NCBI GenBank assembly: GCA_026119855.1
Contig: JAOWBW010000867.1
Location: 310,001 to 374,000 of the forward strand
DNA from: Campanula takesimana
Taxonomy: Eukaryota; Streptophyta; Magnoliopsida; Asterales; Campanulaceae
Length of the DNA stretch: 64,000 bases
Direction: 5' to 3'
Shown here: piece by piece, positions 1 to 12,268 of the stretch
Numbering within the stretch: position 1 is the first letter of the stretch
How the letters are laid out: every line of letters starts with the position of its first letter
Position numbers and translations under genes: made by a program
The notes under the pieces: generated by a model
Databases searched by the model: none
The model's input: the letters and a program-made list of their open reading frames with translations, nothing else
What the model was told of the DNA's origin: nothing

Positions 1-158
1 CAAGATCAAAGACCAAATTCAAAGTCATCAAGGGTTAGTTTTTCTAGTATTCATATTGCAAGTATTTGATTTGATCATATGAATGGATCTATGGGCTTTG
101 GGTTTCATAAAATTTTAAATGCTATTTTCCGCTGCGCATGTTACTCCGAAACCCAACA
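1..158 (+). mobile_element. 3' end of a Ty1/copia LTR, cut by the window edge
   Basis: The stretch ends CGCTGCGCATG...AAACCCAACA, closely matching the last bases of the Copia-T LTRs (TTGCGCATGATGCATC...CCCAACA at 55050-55075 and 61750-61776). No primer-binding site follows position 158; gag of Tat-C resumes instead. It is therefore a 3' LTR or a solo LTR inserted in Tat-C gag. Its start lies outside the window, so the target duplication cannot be checked. Confidence 0.6.
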
Positions 159-1914
159 TCTACCATCTCGAGAATACCGATGTCACCTCCGATGAGCTCG
201 ACCATGTTGACGCCACCATTTTTAGGGAGCGGATTTGCTACGATGTTCGGACCTTTAGGCTTCTCAATTTTTCCATCGGCTGTGAGCTTTTGGATGACAC
301 GTTTGAGTTGCAGGCAGTCATCGGTGGTGTGGCCAATATACTTGTGGTACTTGCAGAACTTGGTTGCATCCAGATTAACCTTCTTGTTAAATGGTTCGAA
401 ATTCTCAAGTGGCTTGATCAAACCTTTCTTCATTAACACTTCAAACACTTTGCTAATGGGCATGCCGAAGTTATCAAAGAGTTCCTTCTCACACGGGAAG
501 TTGCTTGTAACTGCTTGAACGTCAAAGGCAAAGTTGTCTTGGACCATGCTCACTTGACCAGCCACCTCTTTAGCTTTAAGAGCGGTGCTTGTCGGAGCTT
601 TGTAGTGGAAAGAGGTGTTTCCCGTTTTAGCAGCTTCTTTAACAACACCAGTAATACCGGCTTCGTGTATGACCCCAGTATCAACCATTTCCCGTAGATC
701 GGGAAAGTATCCATTGCCGATCGCCACCCTAAGCTCAGGCAACAAGCACTTGAAGAAGATTTTCTTTGTTCCTTTGCCTTAGGAGGGTATTGTACCTCTG
801 CTAGCTTGTGATTCCATCTCTTGTAGAAGTCATAGATAGGCTCACCGGGCTTTTGCATGGTGTTCTCTAGATCAGTGCGGTTGACATGCCAATCTAGGTT
901 CGACTGATACTTCTCACAGAAATTTGTGGTGATTTGATCCTACGTCTCTCGTTCAGAGGGATCCAAACTTAAGAACCAACGGAGAGCAATTCCGTCCAAA
1001 GTGGTGTGGAAGACTCGGGCCATTTGATCGTTGGTGCAGTCACGGGCTCTCATGGCTAGCACATAACTGTCGAGATGAGTCTTGGGACATGTAATACCAT
1101 GGAATGTAGAGACCTTTGGCATCTTGAAGTCTCTGGGTAGAGTACCCACATTGCTTGGGTCGATAGTTTTGACTATCGGAGCGGATTGCTTGTTGACTGT
1201 GTCGGAGAGCTTACGGATCTGTTCTTGCATTGCAACCACTAGAGGGTGGTTGGAGAAATCGGAGCTACCATAGGCTTGAGTAGTGGGAGGAGCAGTGGAG
1301 ACTATAGGTACGGCGGCACCGATACTCAACGGTAGTGAAGGCGGTGGCAACTTGGTAGAGGACAAGTTACTACCCATCGGCTCATATGGACCCTTGCTGG
1401 AGGTTGCTTTAGCACCGTAATCAGGAGTAGGGACCCTTTGGTAGTTGGGCACCTTGAGAGGGATAGCATCATCATTAGCGGGGTAAGTCATAGGCACTAT
1501 TTCGTCTTCGACCAAGTTAGCCTCTCTATCGTGGAAACTAGTTGCTACACCTTTCTTCTTCATCTCAGTATGAAGGTGATCTTTGAGCTCTTGGTTGACC
1601 CTTTCTAGAGACTTGCTTCGATCCTCGAGTTTTGAGATCTGTAGCATGAGGTTGGTGAAGAAAGCATGGAGAGGCAGTGGAATGTCCGAGAGCTTGATAC
1701 TGGCGGCGATTTCTGGATCGGCAAAAGCGGAGACTTGCAGAGTGGAGACATTAGGAGTGGTAGGCTCTGATGATGGAGACATCGTTAATGCAGAGACTGA
1801 AGACTGAGCTTGCGAAAGGCTTGACCGTTGAAGACGACCACTGGAACGGACCCAAACTTGCTTCTCTGTAGAGGAAGTGGATAGGAGGTTTAGGATAGGA
1901 CAAGGCTCATGCAA
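159..1914 (-). pseudogene. gag: gag of a Tat/Ogre-type Ty3/gypsy element (Tat-C), broken
   Basis: Gag forms the capsid of the virus-like particle. Read on the minus strand from Met at 1914, a low-complexity Ser/Thr-rich N-terminus leads into a gag core containing DFKMPKVSTFHG and ALRWFLSLDPSE, as in Tat-lineage gag. A zinc-knuckle-like CKYHKYIGHTTDDC motif lies near 330-370, in the variant Cys/His form typical of this lineage. The gene is dead: an in-frame TAG lies at about 940, there is a frameshift near 745-775, and a copia LTR cuts it off at 158. Protease and the rest of pol would lie further left, outside the window. The LTR, primer site and leader at 1915-4076 belong to the same element. 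Confidence 0.82.
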
Positions 1915-2806
1915 TGTATTTTGTTATTTACAAAACAATGTATTATTTGTCCTAATGGTTGGAAGGGGTACCCCTTTTTGGGTTACTATCTACAAAAACT
2001 GGATCAGTGGAGGTCATCACTACGTCTATAGACCCCTCGTTTTTCACCTGTATTGCACATCCCAAACAGACAATTTGGGCGAGGGTCCTATAGGGCAAGC
2101 GACTTCCAACGACCTAACGGATCCTAGCGACTAACCCTTGTTTAAAGGCATTTAACGTAACGTTTATGTTACTTCCGTTAAGTTTTTAACGAGTTGAGAT
2201 CCTTGTACAAAGTATCACTCGGCTTACCATATGCGCATCCTCGTAGGGAATTTCATTTTTTATGCTTTTTTCTCTCGAAGGATCTCGACTTATTAAAGAC
2301 TTAACGGATGACGGCATGAACGACACATTAATTTTCTATAAAGAAAAGCTAGTCAAACCAACCAGTCAACTTTTGAGTGTCCTAGACTCTGTGAGTGCAT
2401 GGTATTAGAAATAAACAAGGATTAACCTTGACTGCTTCACAAGTGAAAACAGTGAGTTAGATAGCCCAGGTGCCACGAAGATAGAGGCGACAGGATCACC
2501 AAAATATGTGCACTCAGCGGAGTATCCAGTAGGGTGTGCAGTGTGACACGGACCTAGTGGTAGTGTGCGGACAACAACAAGTTATTTTGTAGGGAGAAAA
2601 CAGAGAGTTTTTTGTAATTACATGTATGCAATGCAAAATAGTTAGAATAGTACAAGGGAGAACAGTTAAGATGTTAACGCTCTACAGTTACAAGGGAAGC
2701 AGATATGCACAAGAGATAAATTACAGGGGGGAAGAAAGCAAGTAAGAATACAATCATGATATTGACGAAAGTTTGACCCTCTATGTTTGAAGATGTTCAA
2801 AGCTAT
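1915..2806 (-). other. 5' leader of Tat-C
   Basis: About 0.9 kb between gag and the primer site. No protein of recognisable kind is seen on either strand; the open stretches lack similarity to anything I know. Long untranslated leaders are usual for Tat/Ogre elements. Confidence 0.6.
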
Positions 2807-2824
2807 TCCCCAGCAGAGTCGCCA
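2807..2824 (-). promoter_or_regulatory. Primer-binding site of Tat-C (TGGCGACTCTGCTGGGGA)
   Basis: On the minus strand TGGCGACTCTGCTGGGGA follows the LTR end (TATTCACA) after one base. The same 18 bases follow the Tat-D LTR at 42360-42377. This matches the Ogre/Tat-type primer site, usually assigned to tRNA-Arg, and proves minus orientation with the 5' LTR on the right. Confidence 0.8.
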
Positions 2825-2825
2825 C

Positions 2826-4076
2826 TGTGAATACCCCTTTCCAAATGCGGGCGACCGACGGGAAGTCTTTCTTTTATTTATCTTTATTTTTATCTTTTCT
2901 ATGGGATTAGGATATTCAAATTGGCATTTAACTTATTAAGAGTCGCCACATTGTTTTAATCGAGCTAAACATTGAGAAACAGCTAACAGAGAGAGGGTTC
3001 GGGGGTCAAGTTACGACAAGAGAAGAATATCAAGTTATCACTCCTATCGCCCGATGAATCGAACTTTCTATCATGATGAATGTGTTAGTAGTGTGTTAGT
3101 GATTGAGACCGGATCCGAAGATTGCCTACGTTCCTCTCGTGATGAGAAGCTCAGGTCAACGTAGTTCGTACATAATCGGAATAGAGAGAAGAAGACGGGA
3201 TCATGCATAATGAAGGGGAAGGAGAAAGAATCATGCAAGATGATCACATCCTAGAATAATGATTATACCATTGATAAAATCAATGTATTCATCACATTCA
3301 TCATGGGAGAGTTATTGATCATGGGAATAATTACCTATAGTTAAGGGTTTAGAAGTAGTTCCTAGATCACGTGGATCATCATCGGCTATGCATATGAATA
3401 GGGATTAAAACATTAGATCTAGCATGTTACGCATGATAAGCCGTAGATCTATCATAATAATAAGAACATCATGAAACATGTATGAAATAATACATAAGCA
3501 TGAAGATCGCTATCCTAGATATAGAGCATATTATGAATTCTAGCAAGAACATGAAGAACAAGTTATGAATCATATGAATATAGGCGTATAAACATAATGA
3601 AACTAGCATAAATCAGATCTAAACTAAGAAAACATGTAGAATTCTCACTAATCTTGACAAGAACGAAGTCGAATCTCTAGCGCGGATTCACCGGACCTTT
3701 GGGATTGCTAGAAAGGCTTAGAGAGAGAGTTCTGTCTACAGTTTAGACTGTAGAACTTGAGGGAGAGAATTGTATCGAAATTATAAACTGAGGTCACCTA
3801 TTTATAGGGTTTATGACCTGGAGGAAGTGGCCACCCGGCCCAACCTAGACTGGCCGCCCGGCCAGACCAAGTGTTTAGCTCGGTTCCCAATGCTCTGATC
3901 AGCTTGGACTCTGGAGATAACGTCTATCTTTGCAGTTCATCCGATCAGGTCATCGATATCTTCTTATCTGGGCTTTTCAGGAATTCCGGATAAGTCCTGC
4001 GCGGCTTGTAAATACCTAGGAGGTCTCTGTGAGTTCTAGAATGCCTAATAACTCATTTTCAGGTTGGGTACTAACA
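2826..4076 (-). repeat. 5' LTR of Tat-C
   Basis: On the minus strand it runs from TGTTAGTACCC (4076) to GGTATTCACA (2826), about 1.25 kb, with TGTT...CACA ends and the primer site adjoining. A TATAAATA box lies at 3799-3806 (minus). Two 13-bp words TGGCC(A/G)CCCGGCC sit just upstream of it at 3828-3840 and 3851-3863, 23 bp apart. The hairpin motif described separately lies downstream at 3122-3168. The right boundary is inferred from the TG/CA-like end and from the point where Sirevirus LTR sequence resumes. Confidence 0.72.
3122..3168 (-). ncRNA. Two-stem RNA-like element, copy a (in Tat-C)
   Basis: On the minus strand GAACTACG...CGTAGGCAA encloses GACCTGAG and an inner perfect stem CTTCTC/GAGAGG with loop ATCAC. 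The outer stem is CTACG/CGTAG. The same arrangement occurs at 21549-21606, 26873-26917 and 45846-45897, each in sense with its host element. A structured RNA role is inference. Confidence 0.55.
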
Positions 4077-4240
4077 GCTCTCAATCTCATAGATATAAAG
4101 ATCCTTGAAACTAAAAACACACACACACCTCTTTAAGTTTGATCACTTAGATCTTTCTTTAAGAGATACACCTATTTTGTCTAGGATTTGTTCTTTCATA
4201 GATAATAGATCTTGAGTTGGTGTAAAGCTCAAACGTTGTA
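4077..4240 (+). mobile_element. Left piece of X1, a Sirevirus-type LTR
   Basis: CACACACACCTCTT...GTCTAGGATTTGTTC...AGATCTTGAG aligns with 63635-63765 of X2 in the same orientation. The right piece resumes at about 16431 after LINE-1. The left part of this LTR was displaced by insertion of Tat-C and lies outside the window. Right boundary is approximate because the LINE tail is T-rich. Confidence 0.62.
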
Positions 4241-4465
4241 ATTTTATTTTATTTTTTGGCGAAAAGAGGACGGTACCTCCCTAGATTTTATTAGCAAAAA
4301 TGAAAATTACAAAAATGGTGGGGGACATGACAACCTCAGCCACCAGAAAAGAGCCTAAGGGGAAGGTCTTACACAGGTTGTAAGAACCTTTACAATATAG
4401 GGAGGGGTGGCTACAAAATAAAGAGAATAATAAATATAAGAATCTAGCCATCTAAAAATAGAACA

Positions 4466-5881
4466 TCAAAGTCTAAGAGAAGGCACTTGAGCTTTATCAA
4501 GCTTAAAAGCCCCCTTACAATTATTAGGAAGGTCATCAAAAGAGATAAAATCTGCATTATGAAGAAGAGAGTAACCAAGATTAGCTATACCATCCGCCAC
4601 TTTGTTGCCTTCTCTATACACATGAGTGATCCGAGTCTGCATAGTAGAGATAAGCCCCATAATTCTGCGAATAAGGTAAAGAATTCGCCAAGGAATATGA
4701 TATTCTCTTAGCAAAATCTTAACCAACACTTCTGAATCAAGCTCTATCCATAGGGAATTAATGCCAAACGCAGAAGCTAATAGTAAGCCATCAAGGAGTG
4801 CGTGAGTTTCAGCCCATATATTAGTGTTATCACCATAGAACCGAGAGAAAGCAAAGAAAAGGTCCCCATTCTGATTTCTAAAATCCCCCACCCGAAGCTG
4901 GGCCCGGATTACCCTTAGAAGCACCGTCCGTATTAAGCTTAAACTCCTCATTAGTAGGGGCTTTCCAAACAACAATCTTAGGAATCTTCGCAGGAGGGGA
5001 AGAAAACTTGACTCTAAATAAAGAGGACAGCCGCATATCTAAATGGGATCCTCGAAACTCCAATTTGAAAGCTTTAATGATAGAAGCAATCCCATAAGTT
5101 ATAGAATTAATTACCTCCAGTGGGGTCACTTTATGCCCTTCAAACCGAGATTTGTTTCTAGCCTTCCATAATTCCCAGCAAATAAAAGAAGGCAAGAGCG
5201 AACGGAGCCAAGAACTTAGATCCGAATATGCCTTAGCAGAGCAATACCACCACGCACAAAGAGTATGCCTAACATCCGTCACTATTCCAGCAACACCCAT
5301 AGAATTCCCAAAGAAGTTCCATATATGACGGGCCAAATCTCCTTGAATGAGAATATGATTAATGTCCTCCCCCTTAGGATTAGCGCAGCAGTGACACATT
5401 GAAACCAAGGGAATACCTCTACGCATGCAAGCATAATCAGTGGGAAGGCCATTGTGAAGAGCTCGCCAAAGAAAAACAGAGATCTTAATGGGAATATGTT
5501 TATGCCAACATGAAGCGGAAACCGGGAGGATCTGATTTCTTTCCAAGCCGAAGAGATCTAAAATTTACCTGATGAAGATGGGGACCACCAAATCTGATCC
5601 CTGTCGTTCGAAAGGTGAATATGATTATCTTCAATGGCTCTAAGAAGAGGAATACCAAAATTATCCACAATATAATTCTGTCTCGGCCGCCCATATAAGA
5701 AAAGAGACGATACCTCAACGTGTTCTTGAGGTAAACCAGCCACATTAAAACCAAGCCAATTTTCATGGATAGAAATGGATCCTTCACCAACCCCCCAATT
5801 AATTCTAGGTTCCACTAAGTCTTTAGCACCAAGCATACGCCTCCAGACGTGAGAATCAATGGATCTAGGGGCAGCATCCAT
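4466..5881 (-). pseudogene. LINE-1 zf-RVT and RNase H domains (end of ORF2)
   Basis: From 5881 the frame reads MDAAPRSIDSHVWRRMLGAKD, the region after the RT in plant LINEs, then the zf-RVT motif with H...C-x2-C (MCHCCANPKGEDINHIL) and WELWKARNKSRFEG. The tail is an RNase H fold: LNTDGASKGNPGPASGGG, then AETHALLDGLLLA and IELDSEVLVKILL carry the usual D, E and D residues. At least two frame changes (near 5550 and 4900-4970) break it. An RNase H domain at the end of ORF2 is known for several plant L1 lineages. Confidence 0.82.
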
Positions 5882-5923
5882 AGGATGGGTTCCATCACAA
5901 TATTTAGCTAGGAGAAACTCAGT

Positions 5924-7305
5924 CTATAAAGAAGAAGATCCCCGAAGCCTCCACCATAATTTCATAGCGAAAGAAAGAGAAATGTCCTCAAACCGCCTTA
6001 AGCCAAGACCCCCTTCATCAGTTGGCCAATACATATGGTGATAAGCTACCCAGTGACATTTATTTTCTCCATCAATCCCACTCCAGAAGAATCTAGCAAT
6101 CAGCCCATACAAAGCTTTAATAATACCCTTGGGAGGTTCCATTAAAGCAATGTAATAAAGAGGAATAGATTGAAGACAAGCCTTTATAAGAGTGAGTTTT
6201 GCACCAAAAGAAAGAAGTTTACCGCGCCAAGAATGAAGCCTATCTTCCATTTTCCAAATAATAGGCTGAAAAAAGCTGTTTTTCTTGCGACCAACGTAGA
6301 GAGGGCAACCCAAATAAATGATTGGAAGATCCTTCTTGATGAAACCTGTTGTATGAGCAATAATAGAATCTCGAGCTGCATCATGTTTTCCCGTAATAAA
6401 GCAAGATTTTGAGGCGTTGATAAGCTGACCCGAGAAAGCTTGGTACCATTCCATACACCGCATATGAAGATCAAGGGAATCTCTACTCCCGTTACAGAAA
6501 ATCATCACATCATCAGCATAGGCAAGGTGTGATATGACTGGAACATTAGGATGGGTTGTATGATATCTATGATGCTCAAATCTGCTATGTAAGAGATTGA
6601 TACCACGGCTAAGCACTTCAGCCATAATAATGAATAAGGTAGGCGAGATAGGATCACCTTGGCGAAGACCCCTTGTAGAGTGAAAGAAACCATAGATTTC
6701 TCCATTAACAAGGATGGAGTACCAACAAGAACAAATGCATATGTAGATAATATCAATCCACACCTCAGAAAAAACAAATCTCCAGAGGACCTTGACCAAA
6801 GCAAACCAAGAGACACGATCGTAAGCTTTCGACATATCCAGCTTTAGAACAACATTAGATCCCCGGACCTTCTTAGTAAGGGAACTAAACATTTCTTGTG
6901 CAAGGAGAGAATTATCATGGATGAGACGGCCTTGAACAAAACCATTTTGTTGAGGAGAAATAATCTGAGGCAGAATATTAGCTAATCTTCGAGTCATGAT
7001 GATTTTATTCGAGAAGTTGCAAAGACTAATGGGACGCATCTCACCAAAGTTAGTGGGTGCTTCCACCTTTGGAATGAGCACAACAATAGTACTCGTCCAA
7101 CTTCGAGGCATAGAGAAACCCGAGAAGAAGTCCCGAATAGCTAAGAATAAGTCCTCCTTAATAATGTGCCAACACACTTTATAAAATTCTCCTGTAAATC
7201 CGTCGGGTCCAGCTGCACTTGTGGCGCTCATACTCGATATAGTCTCAAAAATCTCTTCCCTCGATGGAATGGCTGAAAGGGCATTGTTATCTTCCTCATT
7301 GATAA
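5924..7305 (-). pseudogene. LINE-1 reverse transcriptase domain (ORF2 part)
   Basis: Non-LTR reverse transcriptase, which copies the element RNA at a nicked target. About 460 uninterrupted codons carry the expected order: SAAGPDGFTGEFYK, LIPKVEAPTNFGEMRPISLCN, NGFVQGRLIHDNSLLAQE, LKLDMSKAYDRVSW, GLRQGDPISPTLF and the catalytic box YADDVMIF. The frame ends at a stop after LRGSSSL, and the protein sense continues past that stop into the zf-RVT region, so it is probably one nonsense mutation. The N-terminal part lies across Tekay at 16135-16430. The good state of the frame suggests a fairly young copy. Confidence 0.88.
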
Positions 7306-9391
7306 TGTCGCGACCCCGGACCCCGCGGGCCCGAGACCGCGAGCTGGACGTCGACTCTATAACCAAAACTGAGAAATACTGAAGTTAAAATTTTCATTTG
7401 ATACCAAAAGGGTAATGATCCAATGTTTACAATTCCAAGTTTGAAAATAACCAATTACAACTAACATAAACTTCCACAAGTTTATGCCCAACAAAAGATA
7501 ATGTTTGGTACAAATATCCCCAAAATGGTTACACATTTACATAATGTAAACCAACCTATAACAACCTTCCCCAAAAGAACGGATCCACACTCGACGTCCT
7601 CTTTCTCGTGATCAGCGAGACTAATCCTTAGCACCTGGGGGGGTTAAGGAAAAACAAAGATAAAAGAAAAGGGGGTGAGATAAATCTCAATAAGTTACTA
7701 ATGCAACTACATGACATGCTATGATGCAATATACAATAAGCAATAATAAATATCACATAGCACATAGCATTTATCACATAACAGATAGCAGCGGAAATAA
7801 ACACATAACAAAGGATATAGCCAAGGTTTTCCAAACCGGAACATCCAAATAAAGGATCGCTGCGCAGCTTCAATAATCAACAAATCATCATCTTCATAAT
7901 AGCATGAAAGCCGAAGAGAGAACCCCGGTACCGGAACCAATAACCATAAAAGTGTCACAAAGGACAAGGACCATGACACAAAGTCATGCCCGTTAGCCAG
8001 ATACATTCACAAAGGAACGCTGCCTTATCCTTTCCAAGGCCATTCTGGAGAAGGGGTAAAGAAGGGGGCAAACAATGGTCAACATTATAATGGACTTGGC
8101 TTTGCCATTATAATCTTTCCCATCGCCCAAACACACACAAATACCAGCTGGACTTTCACGTAAAGGCTAAGTAATAAAATACTAGCGCGATAAACAACAA
8201 AGGATTCCAAAGTAGGGAATCATGCCATTAATCACCAAGAAGATGAAATGAACAAACAATGCACAATAAAGGTGCTTCAAAGTCCCAATTAACCATTTAT
8301 GAATATCAAACACAGACTTGATCACAAAGGACCCAATTCATCACTAAAGTGTACTACAATGTTTACTAAGGTCAACTAGAATGACACCCAAGACTTAGAC
8401 CAAAACGCATCCTTCATTCACATAATTTTAACAAATGTAAATTTTCAGGGGTTCTGTGCGTCCGCCCAAAGTGGGATGTGCGGTCGCCCAAAAAGCCTCA
8501 AAACAAGAACAAAAGCATTCAGAAAGATGCGCGGTCACCCAGGAGATTTTGTGCGGCCGCCCACTATTCTGAATTTCCAGAAATCGGGAAGAACAACATG
8601 GGTTCTTCCATTTTCAAACCCAAAACACATTCAACCCAAAATCCAACCTTCCAACTCACATACTAATGTGCCAAAACAACTAATAAGTCTAAAAAGACTC
8701 ATATAACAACATTTAACAACCAAAATCAAGAATCAAACCAACATTCAAGATTTCACCATTTTTGATCAAAACTCCAAATAAATTCCCAATAAATTCAAAA
8801 CCCAACCAAACTTCAACTACAACACATCAAACATTATATAAGCATGATATGAACATTTTAGCATTAAAATGGGGGAAAAGTAACTTACTTGAATTTTCTC
8901 AAAGTTGATGGATTTCAAATCTTTTTATTCTACGCGATCCTATCGACGATCTAAACAATGTTCACGTTTTAAGAAATGAATAATAATGAGAGGAAGAAGG
9001 AGTAAATGAAGAGAGAAGGAAAGATAAGAAAACTTACCCTTTTCTACTTGGAGAGAGAGAGAGAGATGCTGGAGAAGGGAGGGAGTAGGTGAGGGAGATG
9101 GAGTGTAAGAGGGAGAAGGAGGTGTAGGGAGGTGAGGGGAGTAATTTAAAACTTACACAAAGACCCCCTCCTCTAATACTACCCAACTCAAAACTCCCAC
9201 TAACAACTAAGACCCATATTCTACACTAGCACAAATGACCCAATAAAATGCTAGGCATAAATTATTATAACACATAAAATGCACACATAATTATTTAAAT
9301 AAATAATAATCTAAATAAATAAATAAGCAAATAATCAAATAAAAATCATTTAATTACTAATAAAATAGAGCCTATATTTCGGGTCGTGACA
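7306..9391 (-). repeat. 3' LTR of Tekay element
   Basis: Nearly identical to 14011-16129. It lacks about 25 bp present in the other LTR at about 14204-14228. It carries four word copies at 8455-8563. A GA-rich run lies near 9052-9065. Confidence 0.93.
8455..8563 (-). promoter_or_regulatory. Tekay LTR word array (GCGGYCGCCCA x4); second copy at 15192-15300
   Basis: On the plus strand TGTGCGTCCGCCCA (8455-8468), TGTGCGGTCGCCCA (8477-8490), GCGGTCACCCA (ending 8541) and TGTGCGGCCGCCCA (ending 8563) form two pairs, each with 22-bp spacing. In the other LTR the same four sites read GCGGCCGCCCA or GCGGTCGCCCA. The words are the most GC-rich part of an AT-rich LTR. A binding-site role is inference. 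Confidence 0.6.
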
Positions 9392-9408
9392 TTCACTCCC
9401 CCTTAAAG
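9392..9408 (-). promoter_or_regulatory. Polypurine tract of Tekay
   Basis: CTTTAAGGGGGAGTGAA on the minus strand abuts the 3' LTR start TGTCACG. It primes plus-strand DNA synthesis in LTR elements. Confidence 0.85.
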
Positions 9409-9419
9409 AAAATTCGACC

Positions 9420-10640
9420 CGAATTTTAACGAGACTCACCTTAAACAAAAAGCCACGGAAATTTCCTCTCGATCTCATCTCGGAGCTCCCACGTCGACTC
9501 CTCGATGTGATGATTCCTCCAAAGGACTCGAACCAAAGAATACTTTTGCTCCTCAACTCTTGGACTTTAGAATCTAGAATCCGAACCGGTCGTTCCTCAT
9601 AAGACATATCTGGCTCAATATCCTCCGGTATCCTCGGTAACACGTGAGACGGATCATGAACATACTTCCGAAGCATAGAAACGTGGAACACGTTGTGCAA
9701 CCGGTCCAAAGATGGCGGTAACGCAAGTCGGTACGCTAGAAGTCCAACCTTTCCCAAAATCAAACGGGCCAATAAACCTCGGAGCCAATTTGCCTTTCTT
9801 CCCAAATCTACGAATACCCACCTTCGGAGACACTTTCAAGAACACAAAATCACCGGTCTGAAAACTAAGATCTCGCCTTCGGTTATCTGCGTAGCTCTTA
9901 TGTCGACTCTGGGCTGTCTTCAATCGATCCCGGATAACTTTGACTTTCTCAACCGAATCCCGAAGCAAATCAATACCCAAAACTTTCGCTTCACCGACCT
10001 CATCCCAACAAATAGGCGATCTACATTTTCTTCCATACAAGGCCTCAAACGGTGCCATCTCGATACTAGCCTGATAACTGTTGTTGTAAGAGAATTCCAC
10101 TAACGGTAGGTGCGAATCCCAAGAATCGGAGAAGTCTATCGAACACGCTCGCAACATATCCTCCAAAATCTGAATAGTCCTCTCGGATTGACCGTCGGTC
10201 TGGGGATGAAAAGCTGTACTGAAACGTAAATCTGTACCCAAAGCTTCCTGAAACGCCTTCCAGAATCTAGAAGTAAACCTCGGGTCTCGATCTGACACAA
10301 TGCTAACCGGAACTCCATGCAATCTAACAATCTCATCGATATAAAGGGTCGCAAGCTTCTCCATCGAATATCTGATGTCAATAGGCAAGAAATGGGCACT
10401 CTTGGTCAATCTATCCACTATTACCCAAACACTGTCATACTTCCTACGGGTACGAGGTAGTCCCGTAACGAAATCCATAGTCACATGCTCCCATTTCCAC
10501 TCGGGAATCTCTAACGGCTGAAGTAGTCCCGCGGGTCTCTGATGCTCGGCTTTGACCTGCTGACACGTTAGACACTTCGAACATACTCGGCTATTTCCCT
10601 CTTCATATTAATCCACCAAAATTGTTGCTTCAAATCCTGA
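9420..10640 (-). pseudogene. pol: Tekay integrase with C-terminal chromodomain
   Basis: The integrase core reads MDFVTGLPRTRRKYDSVWVI, IVSDRDPRFTSRFW and HPQTDGQSERTIQ, so D, D and E of the catalytic triad are all present. The C-terminal FLKVSPKVGIRRFGKKGKLAPRFIGPF module follows. After a frame change near 9700-9800, HNVFHVSMLRKYVHDPSH leads to RPVRILDSKVQELRSK and, in a further frame, the W-x-N-H stretch of a chromodomain. Chromodomains direct chromoviruses to histone marks. The N-terminal zinc finger near 10560-10640 is also out of frame. Confidence 0.88.
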
Positions 10641-10652
10641 TACATCTTCGTA

Positions 10653-12268
10653 CTACCCGGATGAATAGTATACCTCGATTTGTGACCCTTCATCTAAAAC
10701 TTGCCTCTTTATCCCACCGACATCGGGCACGCACAAACGACCACGGAAAGTCAAAACTCCACTCGAACTCAATGAAAAATCCTCGAAGTTCTTTTCCTTC
10801 AATTTACCCATTACCTTCACCAACTCGGGGTCTTCTTTCTGAGCTTCCTTTATCCTTTGAATTAGGGTCGAAGACACCCTAATATTCGCAAAAATAGCCC
10901 CATGTCTCGATTCACGAGGAGACCAATCTCGAACATCCTCAAGCATTTTCCACTCTCGAACCATCATCGAAGCCACATAAGACTTCCTACTAATCGCATC
11001 GGCTACTACATTCGCCTTCCCCGGATGATAAGAAATCGTACAATCATAATCCTTCAATAATTCCATCCATCGGCGCTGTCGGTTGTTCAATTCCTTCTGA
11101 GAGAAAAGGTACTTCAAACTCTTGTGATCGGTAAAATCTCAAACTTCGCCCATAAAGGTAGTGCTTCCATTTGTGCAACGCAAGGACAATAGCCGCTAAC
11201 TCCATATCATGAGTCGGGTAATTCTGCTCACTAGGGTTCAACTTCCTCGAAGCATAAGCAATTACTTTCCCGTTCTGCATCAACACACAACCCAAACCTT
11301 CTTTCGAAGCATCACTGTAAATCACTAGGCCATCGCTCCCATTAGGCAAACTCAAGATCGGTGCGGTAGTCAACCTCTTCTTCAATTCCTTGAAACTCTT
11401 GTCACATTTCTCGGTCCACACAAACGGAACATTCTTCCGGGTCAATTGATTCATCGGAGTAGCAATCCTCGAAAATCCTCGATAAATCTTCGGTAATAAC
11501 CGGCTAAACCAAGAAAGCTTCTAATCTCTGTCACTGATTCGGGTCTCTTCCAATCCACTATAGCCTCTATCTTTGAAGGATCCACAGAAATCCCATCTTT
11601 AGAAATCACATGACCCAGAAATGACACCTTCTCGAGCCAAAATTCGCATTTACTGAACTTCGCAAATAATTTCTCCCTCGCAAGAACGGATAAAACTGTC
11701 CTCAAGTGCTGCTCGTGCTCCTCTCGAGATTTCGAATAAACAAGAATGTCGTCGATGAAAACCACCACAAACGAATCAAGATAGGGATGGAAAACTCGGT
11801 TCATCAAATCCATAAATACGGCCGGCGCGTTAGTCAATCCAAACGGCATAACCAAGAACTCATAATGACCGTACCGAGTGCGAAAAGCATTCTTCGGAAT
11901 ATCCTCCGATCGAACCTTCAACTGATGGTACCCACTCCTCAAATCAAGCTTAGAGAAAACCACGGACCCTTGAAGCTGATCAAATAAATCATCAATATGC
12001 GGTAGAGGATACTTATTCTTCACCGTAACCTGATTCAACTTCCGGTAATCGATGCACAATCTCAACGAACCATCTTTCTTCCGCACAAACAAAACCGGTG
12101 CTCCCCCGGGGAAACACTAGGGTGGATAAATCCTCGATCAAGCAACTCTTGCAACTGAACCTTTAACTCCTTTAACTCTGCGGGAGCTAACCTATAAGAT
12201 GCTTTCGAAATTGGAGCCGTACCCGGCAAAAGATCTATACAAAACTCAATCTCACGGTCGGGAGGCAT
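10653..12268 (-). pseudogene. pol: Tekay reverse transcriptase and RNase H
   Basis: Begins PPDREIEFCIDLLPGTAPISK, then in a second frame VRKKDGSLRLCIDYRKLN, FSKLDLRSGYHQL, MPFGLTNAPAVF and the catalytic FIDDILVYS. RNase H follows with VIYSDASKEGLGCVLMQ, YPTHDMELAAIVLALHKW and YHPGKANVVADAISR. Frame changes near 12070, 11460 and 11110 split it into four open segments. Residues of both catalytic centres are present; loss of activity comes from the frameshifts. Confidence 0.9.

Larger units (their letters stand above)
4241..7305 (-). mobile_element. LINE-1: L1-type plant retrotransposon, 3' portion
   Basis: The minus strand ends with AATAAAATCTAGGGAGG, GTACCGTCCTC and CGCCAAAAAA, i.e. a polyadenylation-like signal and A-rich tail (T-rich on the plus strand at 4241-4257). 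The same 3' end occurs at 17549-17808 and 48949-49201, so this is a multi-copy family. Coding order on the minus strand is reverse transcriptase, zf-RVT, RNase H. The element is split by Tekay at 7306-16129, flanked by GATAA, and resumes at 16135-16430. The endonuclease domain is absent, so it is 5' truncated. Confidence 0.88.

Noticed and set aside
119..518. Overlapping plus-strand open frames of 105 and 126 codons at the left edge.
   Set aside because: They lie opposite the Tat-C gag, have no recognisable domain, and the minus frame carries clear gag motifs.
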